Positions 31,856 to 43,627 of a stretch of DNA of 64,000 bases are shown here, one piece after another. Within the stretch, counting starts at the first letter, position 1, and the number at the start of each line of letters is the position of its first letter. The stretch is taken from positions 574,097 to 638,096 of the forward strand of contig PSQN01000002.1 in NCBI GenBank assembly GCA_002989075.1, read 5' to 3'. The translations under genes and the position numbers were made by a program. Under the pieces are notes generated by a model. The model was not told where the DNA came from, ran no database searches, and saw only the letters and a program-made list of their open reading frames with translations. The stretch comes from Arthonia radiata. Taxonomy: Eukaryota; Ascomycota; Arthoniomycetes; Arthoniales; Arthoniaceae.

Positions 31856-32251
31856 GTTGTGCGGAATCGCCAGACTGCTGCAGCGAGACCGCCGCATTGC
31901 GTCAACAAAGCCTGGGATGCTGTGTAAGATAAATGGATGAAACTCCGAATGACTGTGGACCTGGTGGGGAAAGCTATATTCCTAGATATCATTCGTCGTG
32001 CCTTCACGCTCCTGTACATCAGCATCCGCTCGTATGTATTCTCAATGCCGTTCACTGGGCTCGAATAGGCCTGTCTTCCGTCATGATCAAGTCTGATGTC
32101 CAGAACATCCGTGAAAAGACTCTGTTGTATAGTCGATGCGCTGACGCTTCTCTTTATCTCTGTGGACGAAGAGCAGCTTGTTCGCTGAAAAGACTTCAGC
32201 CTCTAAATGCCCTTCCCCCAAACGCCGTAAATGCTGGATATTGTGTATTGC
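31856..32251. other. Convergent intergenic region
   Basis: About 400 bp between the stops of the promethin-like gene and the complex I gene. No gene seen. Confidence 0.4.
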
Positions 32252-32600
32252 TCAGTGATGAGTTTCACCATGTCCCTCTCCCTCTCCGTGATGCCCGTGC
32301 GTGTCTCGCAGAAATACAGCTTCATAGGCAAGGTAGATAGCGAAAGCACCGGCGCCCCATCCAAAGCCTGGGAACATGCCTCGAAAACGGTTTCGTCGCG
32401 TGAATGGTCCTGTGTACCGCCATGCCTCACTGGGACAGTATCAGGATTGGTCACCGTTTGGCAAACTTCGAGACAGCATCGCGGTGTCGAGAATGAGGGG
32501 AGTCTTACCGTCGTGCCCACGGATCGTTCTTTGGTATGCCTGATGCTTGCGCAAGCTTTTTGGGATCAAAGCCCGTAAGATTTGGTTTGCTTGAGGACAT
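32252..32600 (-). CDS. NADH dehydrogenase (complex I) subunit NDUFB3/B12
   Basis: Two exons, 32509-32600 and 32252-32429, joined CG|T into 89 residues, the usual size. Exon 1 encodes LTGFDPKKLAQASGIPKNDP and WAR; exon 2 starts EAWRYTGPFTRRNRFRGMFP, followed by one hydrophobic span and a His-rich tail (GHHGEGEGHGETHH). The WxxREAWRYTGPFTRxNRF block identifies the B12 accessory subunit of the complex I membrane arm. The 79-nt intron interrupts the diagnostic motif, so no simple ORF shows it. It is head to head with caf1. Confidence 0.93.
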
Positions 32601-32973
32601 TGTGGACCTTGGGAAGCTTGCTGTGCGTGAACGTGACTAATCACAAGCACCAAAGGGTAAGTTCGTAGTGGTTGTCAAGCTCGAAGCAGCGGAAGTGTAC
32701 GCTTGCCCCGAAAAGGATTGGTGCCAGGTCTCTCACTCTGCGTCGTTCGCGATCACTTCTTCAATCTTTTGCGCCCGCTTGTCCTCCAAACATCATGTCT
32801 CGCCGACCAAGCACCTGAGATTATTCCATTCGACAACAGCGGCAAGCGCGATGATCGCCGCATACCGCCGACAGCCGACTTGTAAAGACCCTGCTGCAAC
32901 ATTCGCATGCGCCTAGATCACTCGTCAAGACTTCTGTCCACGGCGGCGTATTCTTTCTACTCTAGTGAACAGC
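32601..32973. promoter_or_regulatory. Divergent promoter of NDUFB3 and caf1
   Basis: 373 bp between the ATGs. No element recognised. Confidence 0.4.
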
Positions 32974-34488
32974 ATGCCGCCAGGCGTCGGCGGTCATTAT
33001 CGCCAAAGTCTCTCTAACCCATTCAACCAGTTCCCCCAGGCACACCCTCAATCCGTCTACGGCCACAACCAGCATCAACCTTCACTTTCGAACTTCAACG
33101 GGCAGGGCTTTGGCGGTGCTGGCTTTGGAGCGCCGGGTGCACATCAGAACGGTAACATATTTGGTGCGGGTCTCGCAAATGGCGCTGGTCACTTTGGTGG
33201 GGGCCTGGGCGGTGCGGGTGGTCTGGGCAGCCAAGAAGCACAGCTGAGGTTTGCAAGAGGCGCTGCTCTGCAAGAACAAGAGGGACAATTGGCTGGTCAT
33301 GATGGTATGGCAACGGCAGCTGGTACTCGTGGACCAAGCAGAATCCGCGAGGTCTATAAGCACAATCTGTCTCAAGAAATGGCCAATATCCGCCAATTGA
33401 TTGACCGATACCCCTACGTTAGTATGGTGAGTTTCGGCCATCTGTCTTCGAGGCAAGTTGAAATACTAACAGGATTCTTGTAGGATACGGAATTTCCGGG
33501 TATCGTCGCTCGACCGATGGGCAACTTCCCAAGCAAAGCGGACTACCATTACCAGTGCCTTCGGTGCAATGTTGACTTACTGAAGCTCATTCAGCTGGGG
33601 ATCACGCTCTTCTCAATAGATGGCGAAGTACCGCCAGCTCAGCCCGACCAGCCACTGGGCCGCAACAACCTGGTCATGTGTCCTTGCACGTGGACCTTCA
33701 ATTTCCAGTTCTCGCTCACCGAGGACATGTACTCGCAGGACTCTATTGACATGCTACAGAAGGCCGGTGTCGATTTTGAAAAGTGCGCAGAAAACGGCAT
33801 TGACCCGAAGACGTTCGGGTCCCTACTCATCACTTCGGGCCTGGTGCTCGATCCTGATGTCAGCTGGCTATCGTTCCATTCCGGATATGACTTCGGCTAT
33901 CTCGTCAAGATCATGTCTTGTAAGCAGCTTCCGAGTGACGAAGAAGAATACCTCAAGATTGTCAACATGTGGTTCCCTCGCATCTACGACATCAAGTTCC
34001 TATTCCGACAGGCACAACGAAGTAACGCGCGTGGCCTCACCAACACGACTACGTCGAACATCATTAACGCCATTGGTCAACGATCAGGTCTGAATGATCT
34101 TGCGGAAGAGCTCGGATGCCAACGTGAAGGTCGACCGCACACAGCAGGCTCGGACGCATGGCTGACAGGCATGGTGTTCTGGTCGATGAGATCGAAGATG
34201 TTCGATGGAAACATTCCGGAGGAGCACGTTGGCAAAATCTGGGGATTATCTGGTGTTCCGCCTCCAGCGTCGGCGGCGACGCAAGCAGCGGCAATGGCGG
34301 GTCATCAGACGCCCAGTACTAACGGGGCTTCGCTATACAGTGGGATGACACCGAGTTCGATGAGAACAGGTCCGGATGCGCCGTCGACGCCCCAGAACAA
34401 TCATACGGGGATGGCGACGACACCTGGACCGCATGCGTACGGCGGTGGGTTGGGCAACGCATTCAACTTTCAGTTCGGAGGCCGATAG
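32974..34488 (+). CDS. caf1: CCR4-NOT deadenylase subunit Caf1/Pop2
   Basis: Two exons, 32974-33426 and 33484-34488 (intron 57 nt, phase 0), give 485 residues. The first 120 are Gly/Gln/Asn-rich. The DEDD nuclease domain starts with IREVYKHNLSQEMANIRQLI. It carries the catalytic Asp and Glu in DTEFPG, the third Asp in SFHSGYDFGYL, and the His/Asp pair in HTAGSDAWLTG. It removes poly(A) tails as part of CCR4-NOT in cytoplasm and nucleus. The C-terminal tail is Gly/Pro/Thr-rich and ends FNFQFGGR. Directly after the TAG an in-frame repeat-coding stretch follows (34489-34647, described separately). A GTG-preceded extension to 32965 is unnecessary. Confidence 0.93.
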
Positions 34489-34653
34489 GACGGACCAAGC
34501 CAGGGTCCTCACTATCCGATGCACGGGCACCAGAGGCAGGGGCCCCACTATCCGATGCATGGACAACAGTGGCAGGGGCCTCACTATCCGATGCATGGGC
34601 AACAGTGGCAGGGGCCTCACTATCCGATGCACGGGCACCAGTGGCACTAATAA
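34489..34653 (+). repeat. 36-bp tandem repeat, in frame after the Caf1 stop
   Basis: From 34510 a 36-bp (12-codon) unit repeats about 3.8 times. Read in the caf1 frame each unit is HYPMHG(Q/H)Q(W/R)QGP. The frame stays open for 53 codons after the TAG at 34486-34488 and ends in a double stop TAATAA (34648-34653). Differences between units are mostly silent in this frame (GGT/GGG, CCT/CCC, CAC/CAT, GGG/GGA) with few replacements (CAC/CAA, AGG/TGG). This suggests the stretch is or recently was translated. Confidence 0.8.
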
Positions 34654-35244
34654 TCAGCATTGCATGGCGTTGGTGGATAGCTTGTCTAGGTGGGAGAAGA
34701 TGGATGCGCTGGAGCGTCGAACATCGCGCAGGTGGGATGCTCAAGAAGAGTGACGAGGTGCGTATAAGTAAGTACATGGTGCAATAGCACCAACCAATAA
34801 ACAATATTAAGATTCCTCCATTCCATTATGTGAGTCTTTCCCCTTTCATTTGCAAGGTGTTCTGGATCACTGTAGCTGCAATAGTAATATCGTTATACAC
34901 TAGAAGCGCAGATACGCCAATGATGGTGAAGATTGCAGTTATCATGCAGGTATTTGGTAATGGGCTCACCTTACTGGAAGAGGCAAAGATATCCCTGATT
35001 AGGCCAGAGCGGTCCTGCCAGTCCCGATAAAGTGGGGAAGAGCTAGACAAGTACCATGGGAGCTCTGCAACATATCATACCATTGACAACACCCGTTCAA
35101 CTTCTTTTCCAACCTTCACTAACAACACTACCGCTGTTCCTCTATCCCAAAACTAATCCAGACAGCCGCCCATCAACCTTGCAAGCGACAGATCACGCAG
35201 GGAAGCTCATTGCAGCCGAGGACACGCCCTCATCCCCGGTCACC
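34654..35244. other. Intergenic, no gene seen
   Basis: About 590 bp upstream of the amine oxidase. An upstream in-frame ATG (35056) would add 63 residues to that enzyme (see there). Nothing else seen. Confidence 0.4.
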
Positions 35245-37470
35245 ATGGCCACAGAGCGCCTAGCCAGCATCGCCTCCCATATTCTTCCCTACACGCAAAG
35301 ACAGCCCCCCAATCCGCATCCGTTCGAGCCCCTTTCCGCCGATGAGATTGCCCGCGCTGTCGATGTCGTCCGCAAGGAGAAGACCGACTCATTAGAGGGG
35401 CACATAGCATTCAATGCTATTACGTTGCGCGAACCGCTCAAGGCTGAGATGAGAACCTGGCTCGACTCCGGCATGACAGATCCAGCTCTGCGCCCTGCTC
35501 GCATAGCCGATTGCGTGGTCATTGGCAGGGGCAGCAGGGTGTACGATGCGCTTGTCGACCTGAAGAGCGAGAAGATTGTCCAGTGGGAGCACACGCCGGG
35601 TGTACAGCCTCTGATCACGATGGAGGATTTGCAACTGGTCGAGCGCGTCGTGCGAACTGATCCGAAGGTGATTGAGCAGTGCGGCATCTTGGGCATAAAT
35701 GATATGACCAAGGTTTACTGTGACCCCTGGACTATCGGCTATGATGCGCGGTTTGGTAGTGAGGTATGTTGAGGATCTGTTCGCTCTCCTTCTCCGGTCA
35801 CACCTCTCGCAAGGCTGTTTGCGTGCTGTAATCAGCATACTAGAAAAGCAGAAGAAGATAGCGCACTCGGCGCACTGGATATGCTGACGTTTGATAATCA
35901 GGTCCGCCTGCAGCAAGCATTGATGTACTACCGGCCTCATATGGACGACAGCCAGTATAGCTTCCCACTCGACTTTTGCCCCATCTTCAACGCCGACAGC
36001 CACGAGATCATCCACATCGACGTCCCTGAGCAGCGCCGCCCCGTCAACACAGCACCAGCGTCCAATTTTGCGGCAAACGACGAGAAAGACTACGGCGGCT
36101 ACCGCAACGACCTCAAGCCTCTGCACATCACTCAGCCTGAGGGCGTCTCTTTCCAACTTTCTGGTCACGAGCTCACCTGGCTCAACTGGCGGCTCAACGT
36201 CGGCTTCAACTATCGCGAAGGCATCGTTCTGCACAATATCCGCTGGGCCGACAAAGATCAAGGCGGCACCGAGCGTCCCATCATGTGGCGCATCTCTCTC
36301 GCCGAGATGGTCGTCCCGTACGGCAACCCGGAGCACCCACACCAGCGCAAACACGCGTTCGATCTCGGCGAGTATGGCGGCGGCTACATGACCAACGACC
36401 TCGCCCTCGGCTGTGACTGCAAAGGCGCTATCGCATACCTTCCTTTCAACCACGTCACCAAGTCCGGCGACAGCAGCACCATCAAGCACGCCGTCTGCAT
36501 CCACGAAGAAGACGCCGGCATCCTCTTCAAGCACACCGACTTCCGCGACAACGCCTGCACCGTCACCCGCGCTCGCAAGCTCGTCATCTCCCATGTCTTT
36601 ACCGCCGCCAACTATGAATACTGTGTGTACTGGATCCTGCACATGGACGGCACCATCCAGCTCGAGATCAAACTCACCGGCATCCTCAACACGTATGCCA
36701 TGGCGCCGGGCGAGGACCTCAAGGGCTACGGCACCCAGGTCTACCCCGGTGTCAACGCGCATAACCATCAGCACCTCTTCTGCCTGCGCGTCGATCCCGC
36801 CATCGACGGCCATGACAACACTATCCTGCAATCTGACGCCGTCGCTATCGATGCACCCGTCGGCTCAGACGAGAACCCCCACGGCAACGGCTTCGTGGCG
36901 CGCAAGACCGTGCTCGCCACCCAAGGCGACAGCGTCTGCGACTACGACGGCTCCACGAGCAGAACGTGGGACATGGTCAACCGCACGAAGAAGAACGCGT
37001 ACTCCGGCGCGCCCCCAAGCTACAAACTCGTGTCCCGCGAAGTCCCGCCCCTCCTGCCGAAAGAAGGCTCACTCGTCTGGCGCCGCGCCGGCTTCGCCAG
37101 GCACGCTGTGCACGTAACCAAGTACTCTGACTCCCAACTGCACCCCGCAGGCCGGCACGTCCCGCAGACGTCCGGCGACGCCAACCCCGCTAACAAGACG
37201 CTGACGGATTGGATCGCGGAGCAGCCTGACGAGAGCATTGAGGATAGGGATGTGGTGCTGTGGCATACGTTTGGGATTACGCACTTTCCGGCGCCGGAGG
37301 ATTACCCGGTCATGCCTGCGGAGCCGATGACGTTGCTCTTGCGGCCTAGGCACTTCTTTTTGAGAAACCCGGCGTTGGATGTGAGGCCTAGTCTCAGTAG
37401 TTGGCCGAGTCAGATTGAGAGGGGAGAAAAGGCTTGGAAGAATCCGGACCAGAAATCCCGGGGAGTGTAA
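35245..37470 (+). CDS. Copper amine oxidase
   Basis: Two exons, 35245-35763 and 35902-37470 (intron 138 nt), give 695 residues, the usual size. N2/N3 domains come first. The catalytic domain contains the active-site Asp region HAFDLGEYGGG, the topaquinone motif ANYEYCVYW (the first Tyr of NYEY is oxidised to TPQ), the copper ligands HNHQH, and the third His in GITHFPAPEDYPVMP. It oxidises primary amines to aldehydes with release of ammonia and peroxide, allowing amines to serve as nitrogen source. I chose 35245 because its context is CACCATGG. An upstream in-frame ATG at 35056 would add a 63-residue partly hydrophobic leader. The C terminus (SRGV) is not a PTS1 signal, and I see no secretion signal after 35245. 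Confidence 0.9.
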
Positions 37471-37967
37471 GGGCGGATTGAGAAGATGGTAAGGTGTTGG
37501 GAGCTTGGTGGTTGGCGATGTTGAGGAGGGGAGTATCATGAGGGCGAGAAAGGGGTTAGGAGCGGGGGAAAGATATCGGTGATGTGGAGAGCAGAGGTCG
37601 AGGAGAAGCTGTGAGTGTGTACAAAATCAGTGGCCGGTGAGCGACTTTCATGTCTTCTGCTGTAGTGTGGGCATATCTTCCTCTACGGCGCTGTTGCTGG
37701 CGTCAAATGGGGATATATCAGCGTTGAGTAGCTTGCAGATACCAAATGACAGTCAATTCGAGCAATGCAATGATGATTCTGTCAGTCTATGTGACATGTC
37801 CAAGTCATGAGCCCGAACGCCATATGCAACAATGCATCCTTCGTCACTTCAACGGCCGTCCATACTGAAGACCGCACGATGCCCCCGCTCATCACGTCAT
37901 TACCCTCATACGGTGGCCGTGCATTCGTCCCGCATCCGCACCAGCCTACCATTTTCAAGGACCCTCA
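37471..37967. other. Convergent intergenic region
   Basis: About 500 bp between the amine oxidase and arb1 stops. No gene seen. Confidence 0.4.
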
Positions 37968-39966
37968 CTACGTCAGGATCTTGTCCTTGATCATCTTATT
38001 CCGCAGATGCTTCTTGTAACTCGCAATATCCCCACCCCATCGATGCGTCGTCTTGTTCTCACACACCATAATGTCCTTCGCAATCTTGTCCAACAGTCGG
38101 AAATCGTGCGACACGACCACCACGCCGCCACTAAAGGCGTTGATGGCATCCGCCAGACTGTCAATTGTGGGAATATCCAGACCGTTCGTCGGCTCGTCGA
38201 GCAACAACATGTTTGGCGACTCAATAGCGAGCAGCGCGAACACGATGCGGCTCTTCTGGCCCTCGGACAGCGTGCCAATGAGGGCGGTTTGTGACTCGCC
38301 TGACAGGCCGTACTTGCCTAGCTGCTGGCGCCAGTACTGGTAGTCCTGCGACTTGCTGGCGTACTTCTCACGCACGAAGTCGAGCGCGGATTTCGTGAGA
38401 TCGAGCTGCTCGGCGGAGTGCTGGGAATACATGCCCAATTTCAAGTGGGTGTGGCGGGAGATGGTGCCGGAGACGGGGGACAACGTGCCGGTGAAGAGAC
38501 GGAGGAGCGTGGACTTGCCTACACCATTCGGCCCGACCAACGCAGTTCGACTGTCCATGTCCACGCCAAAGTCCAGATCCTCGTACAGGTTGTCTTCCTT
38601 CTTCCCGGAGTACGAGAAAGTGACCTCGTCCATGGACAGGACGGGCGGGGGCAGTTTTTCAACATCCGCGAAACGGAAGGAGAAGACGCGGTCTGCGTTC
38701 ACGGGCTGGATGAAGCCGTCCGCTTCCATTTTGTCGAGGATCTTTTGGCGCGACTTGGCTTGACGGACGAGATTGGCGTAGGTGCCGGCGGAGGCGATGA
38801 ATTTCTTGATGTGCTTGATTTCCTCTTGCTGCTTTTCGTAGGCTTTCATTTGGTTGGTTTCTTGCTCGGTGCGCGTCTTGATGTAGGAGTCGTAGTTGCC
38901 GCCGTAGTAGAGAAGCTGTTTTGAGCGCATGTCTGTGGGTATCGTTAGCTTCTGTTATTGGTGGGATTGTATGCAGGGAAAGGAGTAGGGAAGAGGAAGG
39001 ACGTACCCATCATGTTTGTGCAGACGCCGTTGAGGAAGTCCATGCTGTGAGAGACGAGGATGAGGGTGTTCTCCCACTTCTTTAAGTACTCTTCTAGCCA
39101 CACACAGGCTTCAAGATCCAAATGTGCGGTGGGGTCGTCGAGGAGGAGCAGCGTGGGTCGGACGAAGAGTGCTTTGCCGAGGGCAACACGCATTCGCCAG
39201 CCACCGGACATGTCCTTGGTCTTCTTATTGATGGTCTTCTTGTTGAAACCAAGACCGGTCAAGATGACTGAGGCCCGGGTGTGGAAGGTTGAGACGTCCA
39301 TCTTCTCAATACGCTGCATGTTGATTAGCATGAATCCATCATGAGGTTTCTGACGGCAGCGCTTACGTCGTAGATGTCTTGGAGAACGGGGTCTTCAGGC
39401 CCATTGTCCTCAAGGATCCTCTCAGACTGGTCTTCTAATCTCTTGACTTCGGCCTCCGCCTGCTTCACGACCCACTCAAGGGCACCTTCATCAGTCTTTG
39501 GTGCGCCCTCGTTGAGCAAGTAGATGTCGACGGCTTCCGGAAACGGGTATTCTCGTGCGTCGATTGCCTTCAGCAGAGTTGACTTGCCGCAGCCGTTTTC
39601 TCCGAGCAGACCGTATCGTCGGCCATATGTAACTTCGAGTGTGGTGTCATTGAAGAGGACTTTGCCGTGAAACACGAGGGACGCAGATGTGATCTTGACA
39701 TCGCGGCTGGTGGCCATAGACGCCAGGACGCCAGTAGTGACACGGTCTGAAATGCCGTCGTCATCCTTTTGCAATGCCAGCTTTTCTAGCTTCTTCGAGG
39801 TGCCGGCATCACCGTTGACTGCATCAATTTCGTCGCCATCAAGGAGCTGTTCATTGTCGCCGTTGACGCTGTTTGCCTTGCTGCCCTTTTGTGAAGCAAG
39901 TGGGGTCTTTTCTTTCTTCTCTGCACGCTTGGCTTGACGAGCGGCTTTTGAAGAGGAGACAGGCAT
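37968..39966 (-). CDS. arb1: ABCF ATPase Arb1 (ABCF2), ribosome biogenesis
   Basis: Three exons (39367-39966, 39007-39313, 37968-38932) give 623 residues. A charged N-terminal extension (about 85 residues) precedes two ABC modules without membrane spans. NBD1 has Walker [10 protein letters not shown], signature MSGGWRMR and Walker [16 protein letters not shown]2 has [17 protein letters not shown] and [11 protein letters not shown]. The linker between them is a charged helical hairpin. In yeast Arb1 shuttles between nucleus and cytoplasm and supports 40S and 60S biogenesis. The second residue after the Walker B hydrophobic run of NBD1 is Asp where Glu is the general ABC residue. Confidence 0.92.
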
Positions 39967-40937
39967 TGTGGACGTGTATGTAGATGGTGATGTTGGAAAG
40001 GCTGGCAGAGGCGGAGTTGTGCGTTAGGCACTTTTTTTGTTTCTACGGCATCGTGGCACCAAAATTTCCTAGATTGACCTGACATGTGATTTCTACATGC
40101 GGGGTGTGGCGATATGGGGATTGCACGACTCGTTCACCGATTCCAGCAAAGGCACTTCACCACGCTTCGCTTCACTTCCTGTGGATAAAACAATCCAACA
40201 ATCAAGGAATCCGCATCTATACTGCCGCAATGCCAATAGCCGCAGCAACTATTATCAGTATCAACATATAGATGGACGCTGCTGAAATTGCTCCAGTTAA
40301 TACGCCAATATCCAGCAATGAGTCTTGGAAAGTCCCTCGAGATTCTCAGGGTGAAATTTCCCAGATCGTGTATCTCGCGTTACGGCTCGATCAACAGATT
40401 TACAGTCATCACTGGCTAGAGATGCTTGCGCAACGTACATCGAAACGTTCCACAGGTTTGCTGTGCCGTGCTGGCGTAGGGCTGAAGCTCCACATGCTCA
40501 TGCGCGCGGCTATCGGAAGTCAAAGCTTAGTGACCCGCCGTTTCATGAGGCTTAGCTCCCGTGTGGGTCTGATCTAGCGGCAGACTGACCCAGCATGCAG
40601 TTGTGCAGTCCTCTCATTCTGCGCTTCTTTCTGCCCTCTGCGTTTTCCCCCCTTCCCCACTTTGCTCGGTCTTCACATCAGCCTGCGACGCATCCACCCC
40701 CATCAATACCCATCGGAAGCTTCGATTGCTATGCGCTTGTGAGCATTGTGAGATCAGGCCATGTCTTCACTACATGCTTGCGCTAATTATATCCGCGATC
40801 AAGATACACCCATTGCTCAAGCCCGTGCCAACACCCGGGGCCCGAGTCTCAGTCACCTTCCTCAAAACCATAGTGCCATTGTATAACGGCGATTCATCAA
40901 TTCAGCACCTTTCGTCTCATCGCTATCCATAGTCAAG
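39967..40937. promoter_or_regulatory. Divergent promoter of arb1 and tup1
   Basis: 971 bp between the ATGs. A pyrimidine-rich run lies at about 40620-40670 upstream of tup1. Small ORFs on the plus strand before tup1 (40272-40577, 40603-40932) could act as upstream ORFs but show no family resemblance. Confidence 0.45.
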
Positions 40938-42955
40938 ATGTACAACGCGCACCGTGGTCTGGTGCAGCCTCAGCATGGTCCTCCTGATCGCTTCATGGAG
41001 CTGCTCGACGGGCTGCGCTTGGAATATGACGAGATGAGACGTCGCAATGCCGGCGAGGCCGAGCAGCACCGCGATGGCATGAGTAAGCATGTGCGCCCAG
41101 CTCATGGCATGACTTTTGGCTGACCGCGCGAAGTCCGCTCACAGATCCACGAGATGGATGTGATGAGAGAAAAGGTCCAACAACTAGATTTGAGCTACAC
41201 ACAGATGAAGCAGGAGTATGGCAACGTGCTATGTTCACAGTCATTGCGGAGCGCTGATGTGTTACAGATACGAGAAGAAGATTGACGCGCTCACTCGCGA
41301 CCTCGAAATGCGCGGCGGGCCTCCTCACGGCGCACCTCACCACGCACCACAGCCGCAGCCGCCATCAATCGGACATGGGCCTCGCGACCTGTTTGGCGGC
41401 ATCATGCAGGGCGGTGGCGGCCAAGGCCAGTCCTCACTAGCTCCGCCACCACAAGAGCCGCATCAGCCTCAAGGCATGCCACCTCACCTTACCACCAACT
41501 CCGGTCTGAACACTGGACCTCAGCCGCCCGGGCATCAGCCATATCCATATGCCAACACTGGCGTCAACGGTAAGTCGACTACGTTCCAGCTCTCTGATAC
41601 ACTCTTATAACAGATTCTAGGCTATGGTGGACCCCAGCCGCCTCCGCTCAATCACTCGCCGGGCCCTTCAAAGAGTCGCGGTCGAGGCCCGCCAGGCACC
41701 TCCACGCCACAGCAGAACCAGCCAGTCCCCTACTCTCCACGTGGGCATGGTCCGACACCACCTCCTGGCGCGCGCGCTCCCCCTCCACCGCCACAGCAGT
41801 ACCCTATCCCTGACGTAGGAAACGAGCTTTCGAAGCTTAACATTGACGACCTCCCACCGCAGTTGAAAAAGCATGGAGAGGATTGGTGGGCCATCTTCAA
41901 CCCACGCGTCCAGCGTAAGCTCGACATCAACTTGATGCATACTCTTACCCACGGCAGCGTCGTCTGCTGTGTCAGGTTCAGTGGAGACGGCGCCTACGTT
42001 GCTACCGGATGCAACCGCATGGCTCAGATCTTCGATGTACGAACAGGTCAATGTGTCACCACGCTCGAGGATGAGAGCAGCGACAAGGATGGCGATCTCT
42101 ACATTCGCAGTGTCTGCTTCAGCCCTGATGGCGCATTGCTTGCCACGGGTGCAGAAGATAAGTGTATTCGCGTGTGGGACATCAGCAGACGCACAATCAT
42201 TCACACCTTCGTCGGCCACGAGCAAGACATCTATTCGCTTGACTTCTCACGTGATGGCAGACTCATTGCGTCTGGTAGTGGCGATCGAACTGTCAAACTG
42301 TGGGACATGCGCACACGCAAGCAGTCGATGGAGCTGCAGATCGAGGAAGGTGTCACCACGGTGGCGCTCTCACCGGACGGTCGTCTTGTTGCTGCCGGCA
42401 GTCTTGACCGCAGCGTGCGGGTCTGGGAAACAGAGACCGGCAACAGCATCGACTCTCTTGATGGACCGCCCAACGGCGGGCATGCTAAAGAACAGCTTGG
42501 CGGCCACCACGACTCTGTCTACAGCGTCTCCTTCTCACCTTCAGGTCATGAGCTCGTCTCCGGTAGTCTCGACAAGACGATCAAGATGTGGGAGCTGTCA
42601 CCACCGCGCGGTGGCAGCAACTCGAAGGTCACTAGCCGCTGCGTTCGCACCTACGAGGGACACAGCGACTTCGTCCTGAGTGTCGCCTTCTCGCCAGACA
42701 ACCAGTGGGTGCTCAGTGGTAGCAAGGACCGTGGTGTCGTCTTCTGGGATAGACACACCGGCACGCCACATCTGCATCTGCAGGGCCACCGCAACTCGGT
42801 CATCAGCGTAGCGCCTAGCCCGGTCGCGGATGTCGGGATCTTCGCCACTGGCAGTGGTGACTCACGGGCGAGAATCTGGAGGTATGTTCGTGCAACTTCT
42901 GCAACGTAAGGGCGACACTAACATCATGATTAGCTACGGACCTTACCGCGGATAG
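40938..42955 (+). CDS. tup1: Transcriptional corepressor Tup1
   Basis: Five exons (40938-41082, 41134-41215, 41268-41569, 41621-42881, 42934-42955) join in exact frame to 603 residues. The N-terminal tetramerisation and Ssn6-binding helix spans about 10-95 (RFMELLDGLRLEYDEMRR and later MDVMREKVQQLDLSYTQMKQ). A Pro/Gln/Gly-rich linker follows to about 230, then the Tup1 motif DWWAIFNPRVQRKLDI. Seven WD40 repeats follow, for example SVCFSPDGALLATGAEDKCI and LIASGSGDRTVKLWDMRT. The last exon encodes only YGPYRG after a split Ser. With Ssn6 the protein represses many regulated genes. The exon 2 acceptor is GCGAAG, a weak site that is required by frame. Confidence 0.93.
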
Positions 42956-43627
42956 AATCAACCAGATCCGACACATTGCACACCGAGGACCGAAGAGCGT
43001 GTGGTGACCTGGATGAAGCACACACCCTAGACCCGCGGCATCGGGCAGTGTTGGATAGCGTAATGAATGCACGAACGACAGGATTACCCTCTTCGTAATT
43101 GGTCTTGGGATGAGCTACTGGCCTGGAGCATCTGCACACAGTCGTAGTTCAAGAGAGCACAGTATGAGTGTCCTGCTGAGTGCACTCTGAGCCTATATTG
43201 TGGTACTGTTCCGGAACGACCAATTTTCAAGGTCTTGACCACAACCCGTCGCTCTGGGCTGGTTCTCTGGCTTGACCGTTAAGCACTTTCTTCGTATGCA
43301 ACGCTATTAGTGTGAAGCCTGCATTGATTAGGGGTTCTCTACGATACTGTGATAGCCTTTATTGTCAGAGCATGATTTCAGCATGACATTCCACTACGGT
43401 CTTGGCATTCGTGTTGTCACTGCGTTTTCCAAAGAAGTCATTAACAACGCTTTCCCTCTTTGCACACACGAACTGGCTTCTACGGAAATTTAGACATCTC
43501 GCGGATCCCATACCAACTCGTCGCATATAAAGGGAGCATTTCGCTAATAGACAGTAAACCAAATCGTCGTGATCGAGAGTAGTGAGCAGAGCAGCCGCTG
43601 AAGACCCAACCCCTAGATAACCTCGCC
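42956..43627. other. Intergenic, no gene seen
   Basis: About 670 bp: tup1 3' region and Sec72 promoter. Nothing further seen. Confidence 0.4.

Noticed and set aside
34489-34653. CRISPR-like appearance of the 36-bp repeat
   Set aside because: The repeats are contiguous without spacers, sit in a fungal genome and preserve a protein frame.
35392-36831. 479-codon ORF on the minus strand opposite the amine oxidase
   Set aside because: It is low in recognisable motifs and rich in Val/Asp/Gly/Glu, as expected from the complement of C-ending codons; the plus strand encodes all amine-oxidase motifs.
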